Below are positions 31,129 through 37,568 of a stretch of DNA of 64,000 nucleotides, in pieces; position 1 is the first letter of the stretch, and each line of letters opens with the position of its first letter. The notes under the pieces are model-generated. The model was given only the letters and a program-made list of their open reading frames with translations, was not told where the DNA came from and did no database searches. Location of the stretch: contig NZ_LSAZ01000011.1 of NCBI RefSeq assembly GCF_001584325.1, positions 1 to 64,000 on the forward strand, given 5' to 3'. The stretch is from Bacillus nakamurai (GTDB taxonomy: Bacteria; Bacillota; Bacilli; Bacillales; Bacillaceae). The position numbers were made by a program, and so were the translations under genes.

Positions 31129-31254
31129 GTGAATTTCATGTGCACCATCGCCAAAGAAAGATTGCAAAGGGATTATTGGGAAAAGCAGCAAAACAATACG
31201 GCCGATACACCTGCAGAAAAACCGGAGCAAAAAGAGGCAGAGACGACGTCATAA
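31129..31254 (+). CDS. Small hypothetical protein, 41 aa
   Basis: Short frame starting at GTG 31129 with GAAGGAG about 10 nt upstream, ending TAA and flanked by the tyrS terminator and its own terminator. The product starts MNFMCTIAKERLQRDYWEKQ and has a polar, Thr/Glu-rich tail. No similarity recognised and no membrane segment. Clean flanking signals favour a real gene; I could not fit a promoter convincingly. It begins the non-168 island. Confidence 0.5.
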   Translation: MNFMCTIAKERLQRDYWEKQQNNTADTPAEKPEQKEAETTS

Positions 31255-31276
31255 CCTGTATGTAAGCGTTTTAAGA

Positions 31277-31309
31277 AAAGCCCCCATTTTACGAAATGGG
31301 GGCTTTTTG
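31277..31309. terminator. Bidirectional terminator before azlD
   Basis: AAAAGCCCCCATTT-tacg-AAATGGGGGCTTTTT perfect stem, serves the small gene and the convergent azlCD unit. Confidence 0.9.
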
Positions 31310-31320
31310 AAGATGTTCCA

Positions 31321-31644
31321 TCACCATATCAGTCTGACGGCGGCCATAAGCACGACCCCTGTTATCACAGTGACCGATAAGCTTTTCGTCCACATCGCGC
31401 ATAGTAATGTCGGGATAAGAACAATAATTGATTTCCAATCAAAAGCCAAAGCGTGATTTGTTTTCACGATCATGCCCTCCGTTACCAGTGCGGTAAGGAT
31501 GCAAAGCGGAATAAAAGAAAGCCATTTTAAGGCCAGCTCCGGCATTTGGATGTTCCGCACAAATATAAACGGTACAATTCGCGGCACGATCGTAACAATC
31601 ATGCAGCCGAGTATAATCCAGATCATTTGCATACTGATGCTCAT
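31321..31644 (-). CDS. azlD: AzlD family branched-chain amino acid export subunit
   Basis: Small hydrophobic protein (107 residues, three or four membrane helices) of the AzlD family, the partner of AzlC in exporting branched-chain amino acids and analogues such as azaleucine. Features: VPRIVPFIFVRN and SFIPLCILTALVTEGM. Its ATG overlaps the azlC stop (ATGA). Gene symbol is by family; a separate azlBCD locus exists in B. subtilis, so this may be a paralogue with another substrate. Confidence 0.82.
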   Translation of the reverse strand: MSISMQMIWIILGCMIVTIVPRIVPFIFVRNIQMPELALKWLSFIPLCILTALVTEGMIVKTNHALAFDWKSIIVLIPTLLCAMWTKSLSVTVITGVVLMAAVRLIW

Positions 31645-32372
31645 TTATCCGTCACCACCCCGATAGATGCGACGATCACGGTCGAGACGATAACAGCGAC
31701 ATGTGATGGGACAACATACGATAATAAGATCATAAAAATCACCATGCAGACAATCAAAGAGAGATTGTGCTTCAGCTTTTCTGAGGCAGCTGTCTGCATT
31801 TGCAGCACCAATAGCGCCGCAAACATGGCCGGCAATGCGAAGTCTAAGCCGAGCGCTTGAGGATTGGAAATCCATTGCCCAAGCAGCCCCCCCATTACGC
31901 AAGAGATCACCCAGCACAAATAAGCCGTAAGATTAAGACCGTTCATCCACTTGTCATAAAGTTTGCCGTTTTTAGCCAGCCTGTTAATCGCAACCCCGAA
32001 CGATTCGTCTGTGAGTAAAATGCCGAACCCGATGTTTTTCGTTAAAGAGTATTTCGTAAAATACGGCGCGAGGGTCAGACTCAGTAAAAGATGCCGCAAA
32101 TTGACGATAAACGTCGTTAAAATAATGGCTGAAATCGGGCTCCCGGACACAAGAAGCGAGCAAATAATAAATTGAGCAGCCCCGGCATATACACAAAAGG
32201 ATAATAAAGAGATTTCCAAAATACTAAGGTGAGAGGAAACGCCTACAATCCCGAAAGCAAAGCCGATGCTCATATAGCCGAGCAAAGTAGGCACACAATC
32301 CTTCACCCCTTGTAAAAAAGTATCTTCATTGATTTCCTGTGAAACCGTTTTTTGAACTTCCGTGTTAATCAT
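31641..32372 (-). CDS. azlC: AzlC family branched-chain amino acid exporter
   Basis: Membrane permease of 243 residues with about seven helices, AzlC/YgaZ family. Recognisable stretches are GYMSIGFAFGIVG, CVYAGAAQFIICSLL and FIVNLRHLLLSLTLAPYF. Together with AzlD it should form an amino acid efflux pair. It follows a TrmB-type regulator gene by 73 nt with its own AAGGAGC ribosome site and a half-site resembling the regulator operator (AACTACT, plus strand 32406-32412). Confidence 0.85.
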   Translation of the reverse strand: MINTEVQKTVSQEINEDTFLQGVKDCVPTLLGYMSIGFAFGIVGVSSHLSILEISLLSFCVYAGAAQFIICSLLVSGSPISAIILTTFIVNLRHLLLSLTLAPYFTKYSLTKNIGFGILLTDESFGVAINRLAKNGKLYDKWMNGLNLTAYLCWVISCVMGGLLGQWISNPQALGLDFALPAMFAALLVLQMQTAASEKLKHNLSLIVCMVIFMILLSYVVPSHVAVIVSTVIVASIGVVTDK

Positions 32373-32439
32373 TGTGTAAGCTCCTTTTTTTAGAGATTAT
32401 AATGATAACTACTAATGAAAAAATCAAAGAAAAGACGGT

Positions 32440-32461
32440 TCATATTTAAATGAACCGATTT
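32440..32461 (-). terminator. Hairpin at the end of the TrmB-type regulator gene
   Basis: CGGTTCAT-attta-ATGAACCG encloses the stop codon; on the minus strand T-rich sequence follows. Could terminate or attenuate transcription into azlC. Confidence 0.5.
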
Positions 32462-33252
32462 CCTGTTACTACATGAAATAAGGAATGATTTTGTTTCATC
32501 AGCCCTTCTACCTTTTCAGCGCCAACCTCTTTCACAAGCTCAGCAAACATAAGATCGTGCCTCATATATTCCATGGCAACAAGAACGAGGGCGGGATCTT
32601 CTGATTTGATGGCCCACGCATTTGTCTGAGGAGAAAAATTAGCGATCAATACTTCTTTATTATCGCGGGCTGCAATCGTTAACCGCCCGCCCATGCGTTT
32701 TTCAGCCACTTCGGGAGACATATTATGATGTGTCGTAAGCCCGAGCTTCATCTCCGGAGGGCCAAATACAATCGAAAAGACGGGCAAGTCATCTGCAACG
32801 CGTTTGTTAATGGCTTCTTGAATAAAAGGAACCTGCTGCTCCCAAACGGACAGCCATAGCTCTTCCTCAGCCTTTTCAATCATATCCTTCATTTCATTGA
32901 TCACATGGTCATTGGTGCTGATGCGGCGGATAACGTTCATTTCCTGTTCGCTTTCAAGCGCCAATAGTTTTTCCTCAAGATAGCCGAAAGAGCTCTCGAA
33001 ATCGTGCCGCAGCCGGTCAATTAATTCCCTTCCGGCTAACGGAGCGTATGTAACCGGATCAGAGGGCACGATATGGACAGCGCCTTTATCAACCAGCTTT
33101 CCTAATACTTCATAAATCATCGAGCGAGGGACGCCAGACCGTTTACTTATCTCATAACCTGTAATAGGTGAATGTTTTAATAAACCGATATATGCCTTGC
33201 ATTCATATTGAGAAAAACCGAATTTCTGTAATTCTTTCAGTACATCCTCCAT
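32446..33252 (-). CDS. TrmB-family transcriptional regulator
   Basis: 268 residues: an N-terminal winged helix-turn-helix (SQYECKAYIGLLKHSPITGYEISKRSGVPRSMIYEVLGKL is the TrmB-type domain, about 10-50) followed by a phospholipase-D-like effector domain (about 110-255) as in many TrmB proteins. The ATG at 33252 is 6 nt from GGAGG; an in-frame ATG two codons earlier (33258) directly abuts it. It lies upstream of azlCD on the same strand and has a palindrome across its own promoter, so autoregulation and control of azlCD are likely (inference). Ligand unknown. Confidence 0.85.
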   Translation of the reverse strand: MEDVLKELQKFGFSQYECKAYIGLLKHSPITGYEISKRSGVPRSMIYEVLGKLVDKGAVHIVPSDPVTYAPLAGRELIDRLRHDFESSFGYLEEKLLALESEQEMNVIRRISTNDHVINEMKDMIEKAEEELWLSVWEQQVPFIQEAINKRVADDLPVFSIVFGPPEMKLGLTTHHNMSPEVAEKRMGGRLTIAARDNKEVLIANFSPQTNAWAIKSEDPALVLVAMEYMRHDLMFAELVKEVGAEKVEGLMKQNHSLFHVVTGNRFI

Positions 33253-33264
33253 AAACATCCTCCG

Positions 33265-33313
33265 TAGTGGTTATTCATGAAACCACTATAATGTAAGCGG
33301 TTATATTTGTCAA
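33265..33313 (-). promoter_or_regulatory. Sigma-A promoter and palindromic operator of the TrmB-type regulator
   Basis: Minus strand TTGACA (33313-33308), exact 17-nt spacer, TATAGT (33290-33285). TAGTGGTT (33265-33272) and AACCACTA (33281-33288) form a perfect 8-bp dyad over the -10 and start region; a third half-site AAGCGGTT lies in the spacer (33295-33302). Confidence 0.75.
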
Positions 33314-33468
33314 TGGGCCCGCGTGTTGAGGTCTATCTGCGTGTGTTTTGTGGCTTTCCAACATATTTTAGGGCGAGTTACATGTATGGCTGCTGTGAAA
33401 AACGTTGCTGTAGACCCACACAAATAAGGTTTGATACGATATATTAATAGAAACAGAAGAGGAGGATC

Positions 33469-34341
33469 ATGGTGGAAAACACCTCTAAAATCGCTTTTTT
33501 ATCAGTGATAAGCAATTCTTTGGTTGTATTGCTCAAAATAGCCGTCGGAATATTAACCGGTTCTGTCGCGATTCTTTCTGAGGCCATTCATTCTTTTTTA
33601 GATTTGATAGCGGCCTTTATTGCCTTTATTTCTGTCAGGATTTCTAAAAAGCCGGCTGATTCCGGGCATCCGTACGGTCATGGGAAAGTGGAGAATATAT
33701 CCGGAACTATTGAGACGATTTTAATTTTTGCGGCGGGCATATGGATGATTTATGAATGCGTTCAGAAATTGGTGAACCCGGAGCCTGTTCACCTGCCTGT
33801 ACTCGGAATCATTGTGATGCTTGCAGGGGCGGCCGTTAATTTTATCGTATCAAAAATGGTGGGAAAAGAGGCCGAAAAGGTCAATTCCGTGGCCATGAAA
33901 TCAAATGCCCTGCATTTACTGACGGATGTGTACACATCGTTAGGCGTTGCAATAAGCCTTCTGTTCGTTGCTTTAACGGAGTGGTATATACTTGATCCGG
34001 TCATCGGCCTGGTGCTTGCAGTGTACATCATGTTTGAGGCCTTTAAATTAATGAAAGAAGCATTCCCTCCGCTGATAGACACTCGTTTGTCCGGCGAAGA
34101 GGAGGAAACCATCTTAAAGATTATTACCTCCTTCAAGCGCGAATACATTGAAATACACGATTTTCGTACAAGGCGTTCAGGGCCGCAGGAGTATATCGAT
34201 TTCCACTTAGTCGTGTCATCTCACTTTACTATAGAAGAGGTGCACGGCCTATGCGATCGTATCGAAAAGGAAATCACGAATGAATTTAAAAACGCTCAAG
34301 TGCTGATTCATCCTGAGCCTGAAAGCGAAAGGAAAAAATGA
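33469..34341 (+). CDS. Cation diffusion facilitator family efflux protein
   Basis: Divalent metal/proton antiporter, 290 residues, six membrane helices (first five before about residue 185) and a C-terminal cytoplasmic metal-sensing domain. The zinc-site residues typical of CDF proteins are present: HSFLDL in helix 2 and HLLTDVYTS in helix 5 (HxxxD instead of the usual DxxxD or HxxxD, consistent with Zn/Mn/Fe transporters). Metal cannot be assigned. ATG 33469 is only 3 nt from AGGAGG; the GTG at 33472 may be the true start. No terminator; the next gene has its own promoter. Confidence 0.85.
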   Translation: MVENTSKIAFLSVISNSLVVLLKIAVGILTGSVAILSEAIHSFLDLIAAFIAFISVRISKKPADSGHPYGHGKVENISGTIETILIFAAGIWMIYECVQKLVNPEPVHLPVLGIIVMLAGAAVNFIVSKMVGKEAEKVNSVAMKSNALHLLTDVYTSLGVAISLLFVALTEWYILDPVIGLVLAVYIMFEAFKLMKEAFPPLIDTRLSGEEEETILKIITSFKREYIEIHDFRTRRSGPQEYIDFHLVVSSHFTIEEVHGLCDRIEKEITNEFKNAQVLIHPEPESERKK

Positions 34342-34369
34342 AAGCAGTGACGCCGGACGGCCGTTTGCA

Positions 34370-34405
34370 GTGTGTAAATCGTTCGACAAAGTGTGCAAAC
34401 CGTTC
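34370..34405 (+). promoter_or_regulatory. Direct repeat, candidate operator
   Basis: GTGTGTAAATCGTTC (34370-34384) and GTGTGCAAACCGTTC (34391-34405), 13 of 15 identical, with a 21-bp period, just upstream of the promoter at 34407-34434. Confidence 0.55.
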
Positions 34406-34406
34406 C

Positions 34407-34434
34407 TTGGCCAACTTCCTTTCGCTCATAATAA
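34407..34434 (+). promoter_or_regulatory. Promoter of the 108-aa coiled-coil gene
   Basis: TTGGCC (34407-34412), 16-nt spacer, TAATAA (34429-34434), 20 nt before the GTG start. Confidence 0.5.
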
Positions 34435-34453
34435 AGGCAGGGGGTGAAAGGCA

Positions 34454-34780
34454 GTGAAAGCTGCAGAATCAATCGAAACGTTTAAAAAATGGATTGCCGA
34501 AATTGAAGAAAGCAATGAACGATTGCAAAAAAAATTCGAAGCGGTTCAAAAGGAATTTTTACAAAAAAATTCACGTAAAGAAATGCTGGAACTGATAGCA
34601 AATGAGTATGCAGCGGAGGAAAGAGACGGCTTTAAGGCTCATTTTTATTACGATAATTTAGCCGAAGAAGCAAACGAGCTTGAAAAGAAATATAATCAAG
34701 AGCTGCGTAATTATTATAAAAAAAGCCAGTACAACAACTATTTAATGAATAAATTAAAAGAAATCATCAAGATTTACTGA
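34454..34780 (+). CDS. Hypothetical coiled-coil protein, 108 aa
   Basis: Unrecognised cytoplasmic protein made almost entirely of charged amphipathic helices (about 34% Lys plus Glu; SNERLQKKFEAVQKEFLQK, EEANELEKKYNQELRNYYKK). No signal peptide, membrane segment or known motif. GTG start 34454 with AGGGGGTGAAAGG upstream; own promoter with a direct-repeat operator candidate, and a terminator directly after the stop. The complete set of signals makes it a real, separately regulated gene of the accessory island. Function unknown. Confidence 0.7.
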   Translation: MKAAESIETFKKWIAEIEESNERLQKKFEAVQKEFLQKNSRKEMLELIANEYAAEERDGFKAHFYYDNLAEEANELEKKYNQELRNYYKKSQYNNYLMNKLKEIIKIY

Positions 34781-34783
34781 TAA

Positions 34784-34810
34784 AAGCACCCTTGGAGGGT
34801 GTTTTTTATT
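34784..34810 (+). terminator. Terminator after the 108-aa gene
   Basis: GCACCC-ttgga-GGGTGT followed by TTTTT. Confidence 0.75.
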
Positions 34811-34849
34811 CGCGGTTGACATGATGAAACGATAGATAAGGGGAAGTCG

Positions 34850-35008
34850 GATGTCATTAACCCGCTTCCGGCCTCTCTTAAGGAAATCCGGGATTGTTCA
34901 TGCTGAGGAGCTGGACGAGCAGGCATGCGGAGGAACACATGTTAGAAATACCGGAGTTCTCAATCATAAAAAAAGGACTCTCAAGCGCAAATTGAATAAT
35001 CAAGTTAT
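34850..35008 (+). pseudogene. 3' remnant of an alanyl-tRNA editing (AlaX-like) gene
   Basis: The stretch HAEELDEQACGGTHVRNTG is the zinc-binding cysteine motif of AlaX/AlaRS editing domains, which deacylate mischarged Ser/Gly-tRNA-Ala. The preceding family sequence (DVINPLPASLKEIR) is present in another reading frame just upstream (34850-34891), so a frameshift separates the two. After RNTG the similarity decays (KRTLKRKLNNQ). The N-terminal two thirds of an AlaX gene are missing. I conclude a decayed fragment, not a gene, although a 60-codon ATG frame (34851-35033) happens to be open. Confidence 0.7.
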
Positions 35009-35029
35009 GTTCCAAGGAGGAATGTTTAC

Positions 35030-35578
35030 GTGAATCTGACGATAAGGAAGTTGACAAAGGCGGATCAGGATCAGCTGATTGAAATTGATGACAGGTTTAC
35101 AGTAGATTCGATTCTCGTTCTCTCTATGGAGAATAATAAAATTCACTACACGATTGAAAATATACCCTGCTATGAAAAAAGTTATAAGGACGACGAACCG
35201 GCTGAAGAATCGCCCGGCTTCCCGGCATATATTGATTACCCGGATCAAGCGGTTTATGGAGCGTACATAGACGGTCAGCTTGCGGGGCAAGTCACGGTAA
35301 AACGCAACTGGAATGAATATGCGTATATTGAAGATATTAAAATCGATAAAAAGCAGAGACGCCAAGGAATCGGCAGGAAATTAATAGAACAGGTCATTCA
35401 ATGGGCAAAGGAAAACAAGATGCCGGGCATCATGCTGGAAACACAAAATATAAATGTGAAGGCTTGTCAATTTTACGAGAGCTGCGGTTTTGAGATTGGC
35501 GGTTTTGATTTATGCCTGTATAAAGGGATAAATAAACATGCACATGAAGCTGCGGTGTATTGGTATTTGATATTTTAA
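35030..35578 (+). CDS. satA: Streptothricin-type GNAT acetyltransferase
   Basis: 182-residue GNAT enzyme resembling B. subtilis SatA (YyaR), which acetylates streptothricin on its beta-lysine chain and confers resistance. Acetyl-CoA loop RRQGIGRKLIEQ (about 114-126), catalytic-strand region YIEDIKIDKKQ, and the family end KACQFYESCGFEIGGFD. GTG start at 35030 with AAGGAGG 9 nt upstream. It sits in the accessory island beside gene remnants, away from its strain-168 position as I remember it, so recent transfer or rearrangement is likely. Substrate by homology only. Confidence 0.8.
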   Translation: MNLTIRKLTKADQDQLIEIDDRFTVDSILVLSMENNKIHYTIENIPCYEKSYKDDEPAEESPGFPAYIDYPDQAVYGAYIDGQLAGQVTVKRNWNEYAYIEDIKIDKKQRRQGIGRKLIEQVIQWAKENKMPGIMLETQNINVKACQFYESCGFEIGGFDLCLYKGINKHAHEAAVYWYLIF

Positions 35579-35586
35579 TAAAGTCG

Positions 35587-35619
35587 AAAAAGAGGCCTAT
35601 CAAAAAGGGTCTCTTTTTT
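35587..35619 (+). terminator. Terminator after satA
   Basis: AAAGAGGCC-tatcaaaaa-GGGTCTCTTT stem with TTTTTT. Confidence 0.65.
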
Positions 35620-35623
35620 GTTT

Positions 35624-35760
35624 GATATAACGGGTTTGTGGTGACACAAGCGAACTAACATCTCGAAACTCAGGGTGGATATCCTTGTCATTCTTGATGT
35701 AGATGCCTTATTTTTTTTCAAATCAGCAAGTAGCTTATACATCTGAGGGGTTGGACTCAT
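35624..35760 (-). pseudogene. Frameshifted N-terminal gene fragment, unknown family
   Basis: Minus strand ATG at 35760 gives MSPTPQMYKLLADLKK; after an A-rich tract (about 35712) the credible continuation, judged by residue mix, switches frame to GIYIKNDKDIHPEFRDVSSL and SPQTRYI, while the original frame becomes Ser/Thr/Arg-rich and unlike protein. No ribosome site is clear. I read it as the beginning of a gene broken by a frameshift and cut off by the satA terminator. The family is not recognised. Confidence 0.4.
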
Positions 35761-35766
35761 ACGTTA
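35739..35766 (+). promoter_or_regulatory. SigK promoter of the CotG-like gene
   Basis: -35 AC (35739-35740), 17-nt spacer, -10 CATACGTTA (35758-35766), an exact match to the SigK -10 consensus CATAnnnTA. Predicts mother-cell expression late in sporulation. Confidence 0.75.
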
Positions 35767-35818
35767 TGTTATGAGAAAAGGGAAAGAATTCCTTTTTTTC
35801 TCTAGGAGGTGAAAGGAA

Positions 35819-36199
35819 TTGAACAGTATGTCTCATAACGAAATTCAACAGGGAGTTGCTGTAGCTCATAGAGAAGGTTTAGGAGATTATTTATACCAAG
35901 AACCGGTTTCCCGAAAAAGTTCGGGCCGTTCAAAAAAGAGAAAGCACCGTCGTTCCCGCCGTTCTTGCCGCTCTCGGAGCTTCAGACGGACGCGCCGTTC
36001 GCACCGTTCGCATCGTTCGCACCGTTCGTGCCGTTCGCACCGTTCGCACCGTACACGTCGTTCGCACCGTTCACGTCGTTCGCACCGTACACACCGTTCA
36101 CATCGTACACACCGTACACACCGTACACACCGTTCGCACCGTTCACATCGTTCTAAACGTACAAAACGTTCTCCCCGCAAACGCTGTTTTAAATGCTAA
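35819..36199 (+). CDS. CotG-like spore coat protein with R-S/T-H triplet repeats
   Basis: 126 residues. The N-terminus SHNEIQQ...EGLGDYLYQEP closely resembles the start of B. subtilis CotG, the morphogenetic outer-coat protein phosphorylated by CotH. From residue about 35 to 118 it is almost only Arg, Ser, Thr and His, with about 17 tandem R-(S/T)-(H/C/R) triplets encoded by 9-nt units from 35996, then RSKRTKRSPRKRCFKC. B. subtilis CotG instead has Lys-rich 13-residue repeats, so the repeat has been replaced. TTG start 35819 is 7 nt from AGGAGGTG; a later ATG (35828) is too far. SigK promoter upstream. No cotH is nearby. Extremely basic; probable coat component. Confidence 0.8.
   Translation: MNSMSHNEIQQGVAVAHREGLGDYLYQEPVSRKSSGRSKKRKHRRSRRSCRSRSFRRTRRSHRSHRSHRSCRSHRSHRTRRSHRSRRSHRTHRSHRTHRTHRTHRSHRSHRSKRTKRSPRKRCFKC
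35996..36175 (+). repeat. Array of about 20 nonanucleotide units (CGTTCGCAC and variants)
   Basis: Contiguous 9-nt units such as CGTTCGCAC, CGTACACAC and CGTTCACAT; the last three units read CGTTCTAAA, CGTACAAAA and CGTTCT. It lies entirely within the CotG-like gene and keeps frame. Confidence 0.9.
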
Positions 36200-36244
36200 A
36201 TATGGAATCTCCTATGTTTAAGAGATGCGAATAGAAACGGGATC

Positions 36245-36253
36245 TGCTATAAT
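36245..36253 (+). promoter_or_regulatory. Extended -10 promoter before the SGNH hydrolase gene
   Basis: TGCTATAAT matches an extended -10 (TGnTATAAT); the -35 is poor. Confidence 0.45.
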
Positions 36254-36297
36254 GAAAGAAAGATACAATTGTAAAAAAGATCCAATATGGTAAACTT

Positions 36298-36347
36298 ACG
36301 GACACTGAACTTACAACATTGTACTGTTTGTTTGGTGTCCGTTTTTG
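36298..36347 (+). terminator. Terminator-like hairpin in the leader of the SGNH gene
   Basis: ACGGACAC (36298-36305) pairs with GTGTCCGT (36335-36342), followed by TTTT, with a 29-nt loop. It lies between the promoter and the start codon, so it could attenuate. Confidence 0.4.
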
Positions 36348-36415
36348 ACTTCAGGGGGAAAAAATAAGTGAACCGGTGTTATGCCGGGTCATAGAAATGA
36401 AGGGATGACGCCACG

Positions 36416-37249
36416 TTGAATTCAAATAAGGATTTACCTGCAGTGTCAGACGGAAAGTTTCGTGAAGCGCTCAATACCAACTTTGAAAAAATAGAAGAGA
36501 CCATGAATCACTTCTCCGAACAGCTCTCCTCAAAAACAGCCCATGCTCAAAATATCAGCAGCCAGCTTTTACATATCACCGACAGCGGGCATATAAGCAT
36601 TGACTTTATCCAAAAAAGCGGGCTCCGAAACGCTAAAAAAATCGCTATTCTGGGTGATAGCGTCGCCCGGGGCCTGCGCGCAAAATACAGCTTCGCTGAT
36701 ATTTTAAAAGAGCGGACAAAGGCCGAGATTACGAATCTTTCTGTCAGCGGCGTCAACATGAGCAACAACGGAAACAATAACATCTATCAGCAGGCGCTTA
36801 AGACGTCCGGCAACGAAGTCATTATTGTGCAGGGAACGGATGACGATTGGTGCAACCATATCGGCATCGGCAAAGACGAAAAGGATATTGCCACATTTTA
36901 CGGAGGGTTCTGCCAAGTCATCCAGGAGCTGCGCAGCAGAAATAAAGGCTGCAGCATCATTGTCGTGACCGCCACGAGGCAGGCGAAAATCTCAGAGGGA
37001 AAGATTGTCCGGCGCGATACCGATAAAAATAAATTAGGGATGACGCTGGCCGACTATGTGGATGCCCAAAAAGAAGCCTGCACACTGCTGTCCGTGCCGT
37101 ATGCAGACCTGTTTTATACAGATTTAATTGATCCTTACAATCCGGCATTCCGCAAAATGTGCATGTCAGAAGGCCTTCATCCGAACGAGATAGGGCACCA
37201 AATCATTTTCCAGGAAATCTGCCGAAATTATTTTTACTATTACGGGTGA
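36416..37249 (+). CDS. SGNH/GDSL-like esterase with N-terminal coiled region
   Basis: 277 residues, no signal peptide. Residues 1-60 are polar and helical (SDGKFREALNTNFEKIEETM), the style of a phage tail-fibre adaptor; the SGNH fold follows with block I nucleophile S82 (ILGDSVARG), block II glycine in SVSGVNM, block III GTDDDW (140-145) where Asp replaces the usual Asn, and block V EGLHPNEIGH with H255 but Glu at 252 replacing the usual Asp. Probable carbohydrate O-acetyl or lipid esterase; substrate unknown. TTG 36416 is the first possible start because an in-frame TGA lies just upstream; the ribosome site is weak (GAAGGGATG). Confidence 0.72.
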   Translation: MNSNKDLPAVSDGKFREALNTNFEKIEETMNHFSEQLSSKTAHAQNISSQLLHITDSGHISIDFIQKSGLRNAKKIAILGDSVARGLRAKYSFADILKERTKAEITNLSVSGVNMSNNGNNNIYQQALKTSGNEVIIVQGTDDDWCNHIGIGKDEKDIATFYGGFCQVIQELRSRNKGCSIIVVTATRQAKISEGKIVRRDTDKNKLGMTLADYVDAQKEACTLLSVPYADLFYTDLIDPYNPAFRKMCMSEGLHPNEIGHQIIFQEICRNYFYYYG

Positions 37250-37311
37250 GTAGTTCGAATGAATAATGTATTGATAAAAAACGGAATAAAAAAAGCCCCC
37301 ATCGCCGGAGG

Positions 37312-37440
37312 TCACTTATTTTTCTTCTCTTCTAAAAGCTCAATGATTCTTTGATTGGTATGTCTTTGCGCTCTCAAAAGCGATACAATATTTCCGGTAA
37401 AACCGATTAAAATGATAAGCAGCAAAATAATGATCCACAC
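37312..37440 (-). CDS. Small single-span membrane protein, 42 aa
   Basis: GTG start at 37440 with AAAGGGGG 7-8 nt upstream. The product is one membrane helix (WIIILLLIILIGFTGNIV) followed by a basic/acidic helix ending RIIELLEEKKNK, an architecture like the DUF4083 small proteins of Bacilli. Not in the long-ORF range but the codon structure and ribosome site are good. Function unknown. Confidence 0.6.
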   Translation of the reverse strand: MWIIILLLIILIGFTGNIVSLLRAQRHTNQRIIELLEEKKNK

Positions 37441-37568
37441 AAGCAGACCCCCTTTATAGAGTGGAAAGCCAAAGCGCAAGCTCTTTATATATTTTACTTA
37501 TGTTGGATGAAGGAGAGAATAGGACTAATTGATCGTGTTTTGGTTATTTTTTATTCGAGGAGAAGGGA

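Noticed and set aside
35575-35760. Intact 61-residue minus-strand gene
   Set aside because: The second half has poor protein character and runs into the satA terminator; better explained as a frameshifted fragment.
35996-36175. Short repeats that might look like a CRISPR array
   Set aside because: The units are 9 nt with no spacers and lie within a coding frame.
35887-36180. Antisense frame of about 97 codons rich in Arg/Cys/Glu across the CotG-like gene
   Set aside because: The 9-nt repeat keeps several frames open on both strands; there is no ribosome site, and the sense strand has a SigK promoter and a CotG-like N-terminus.
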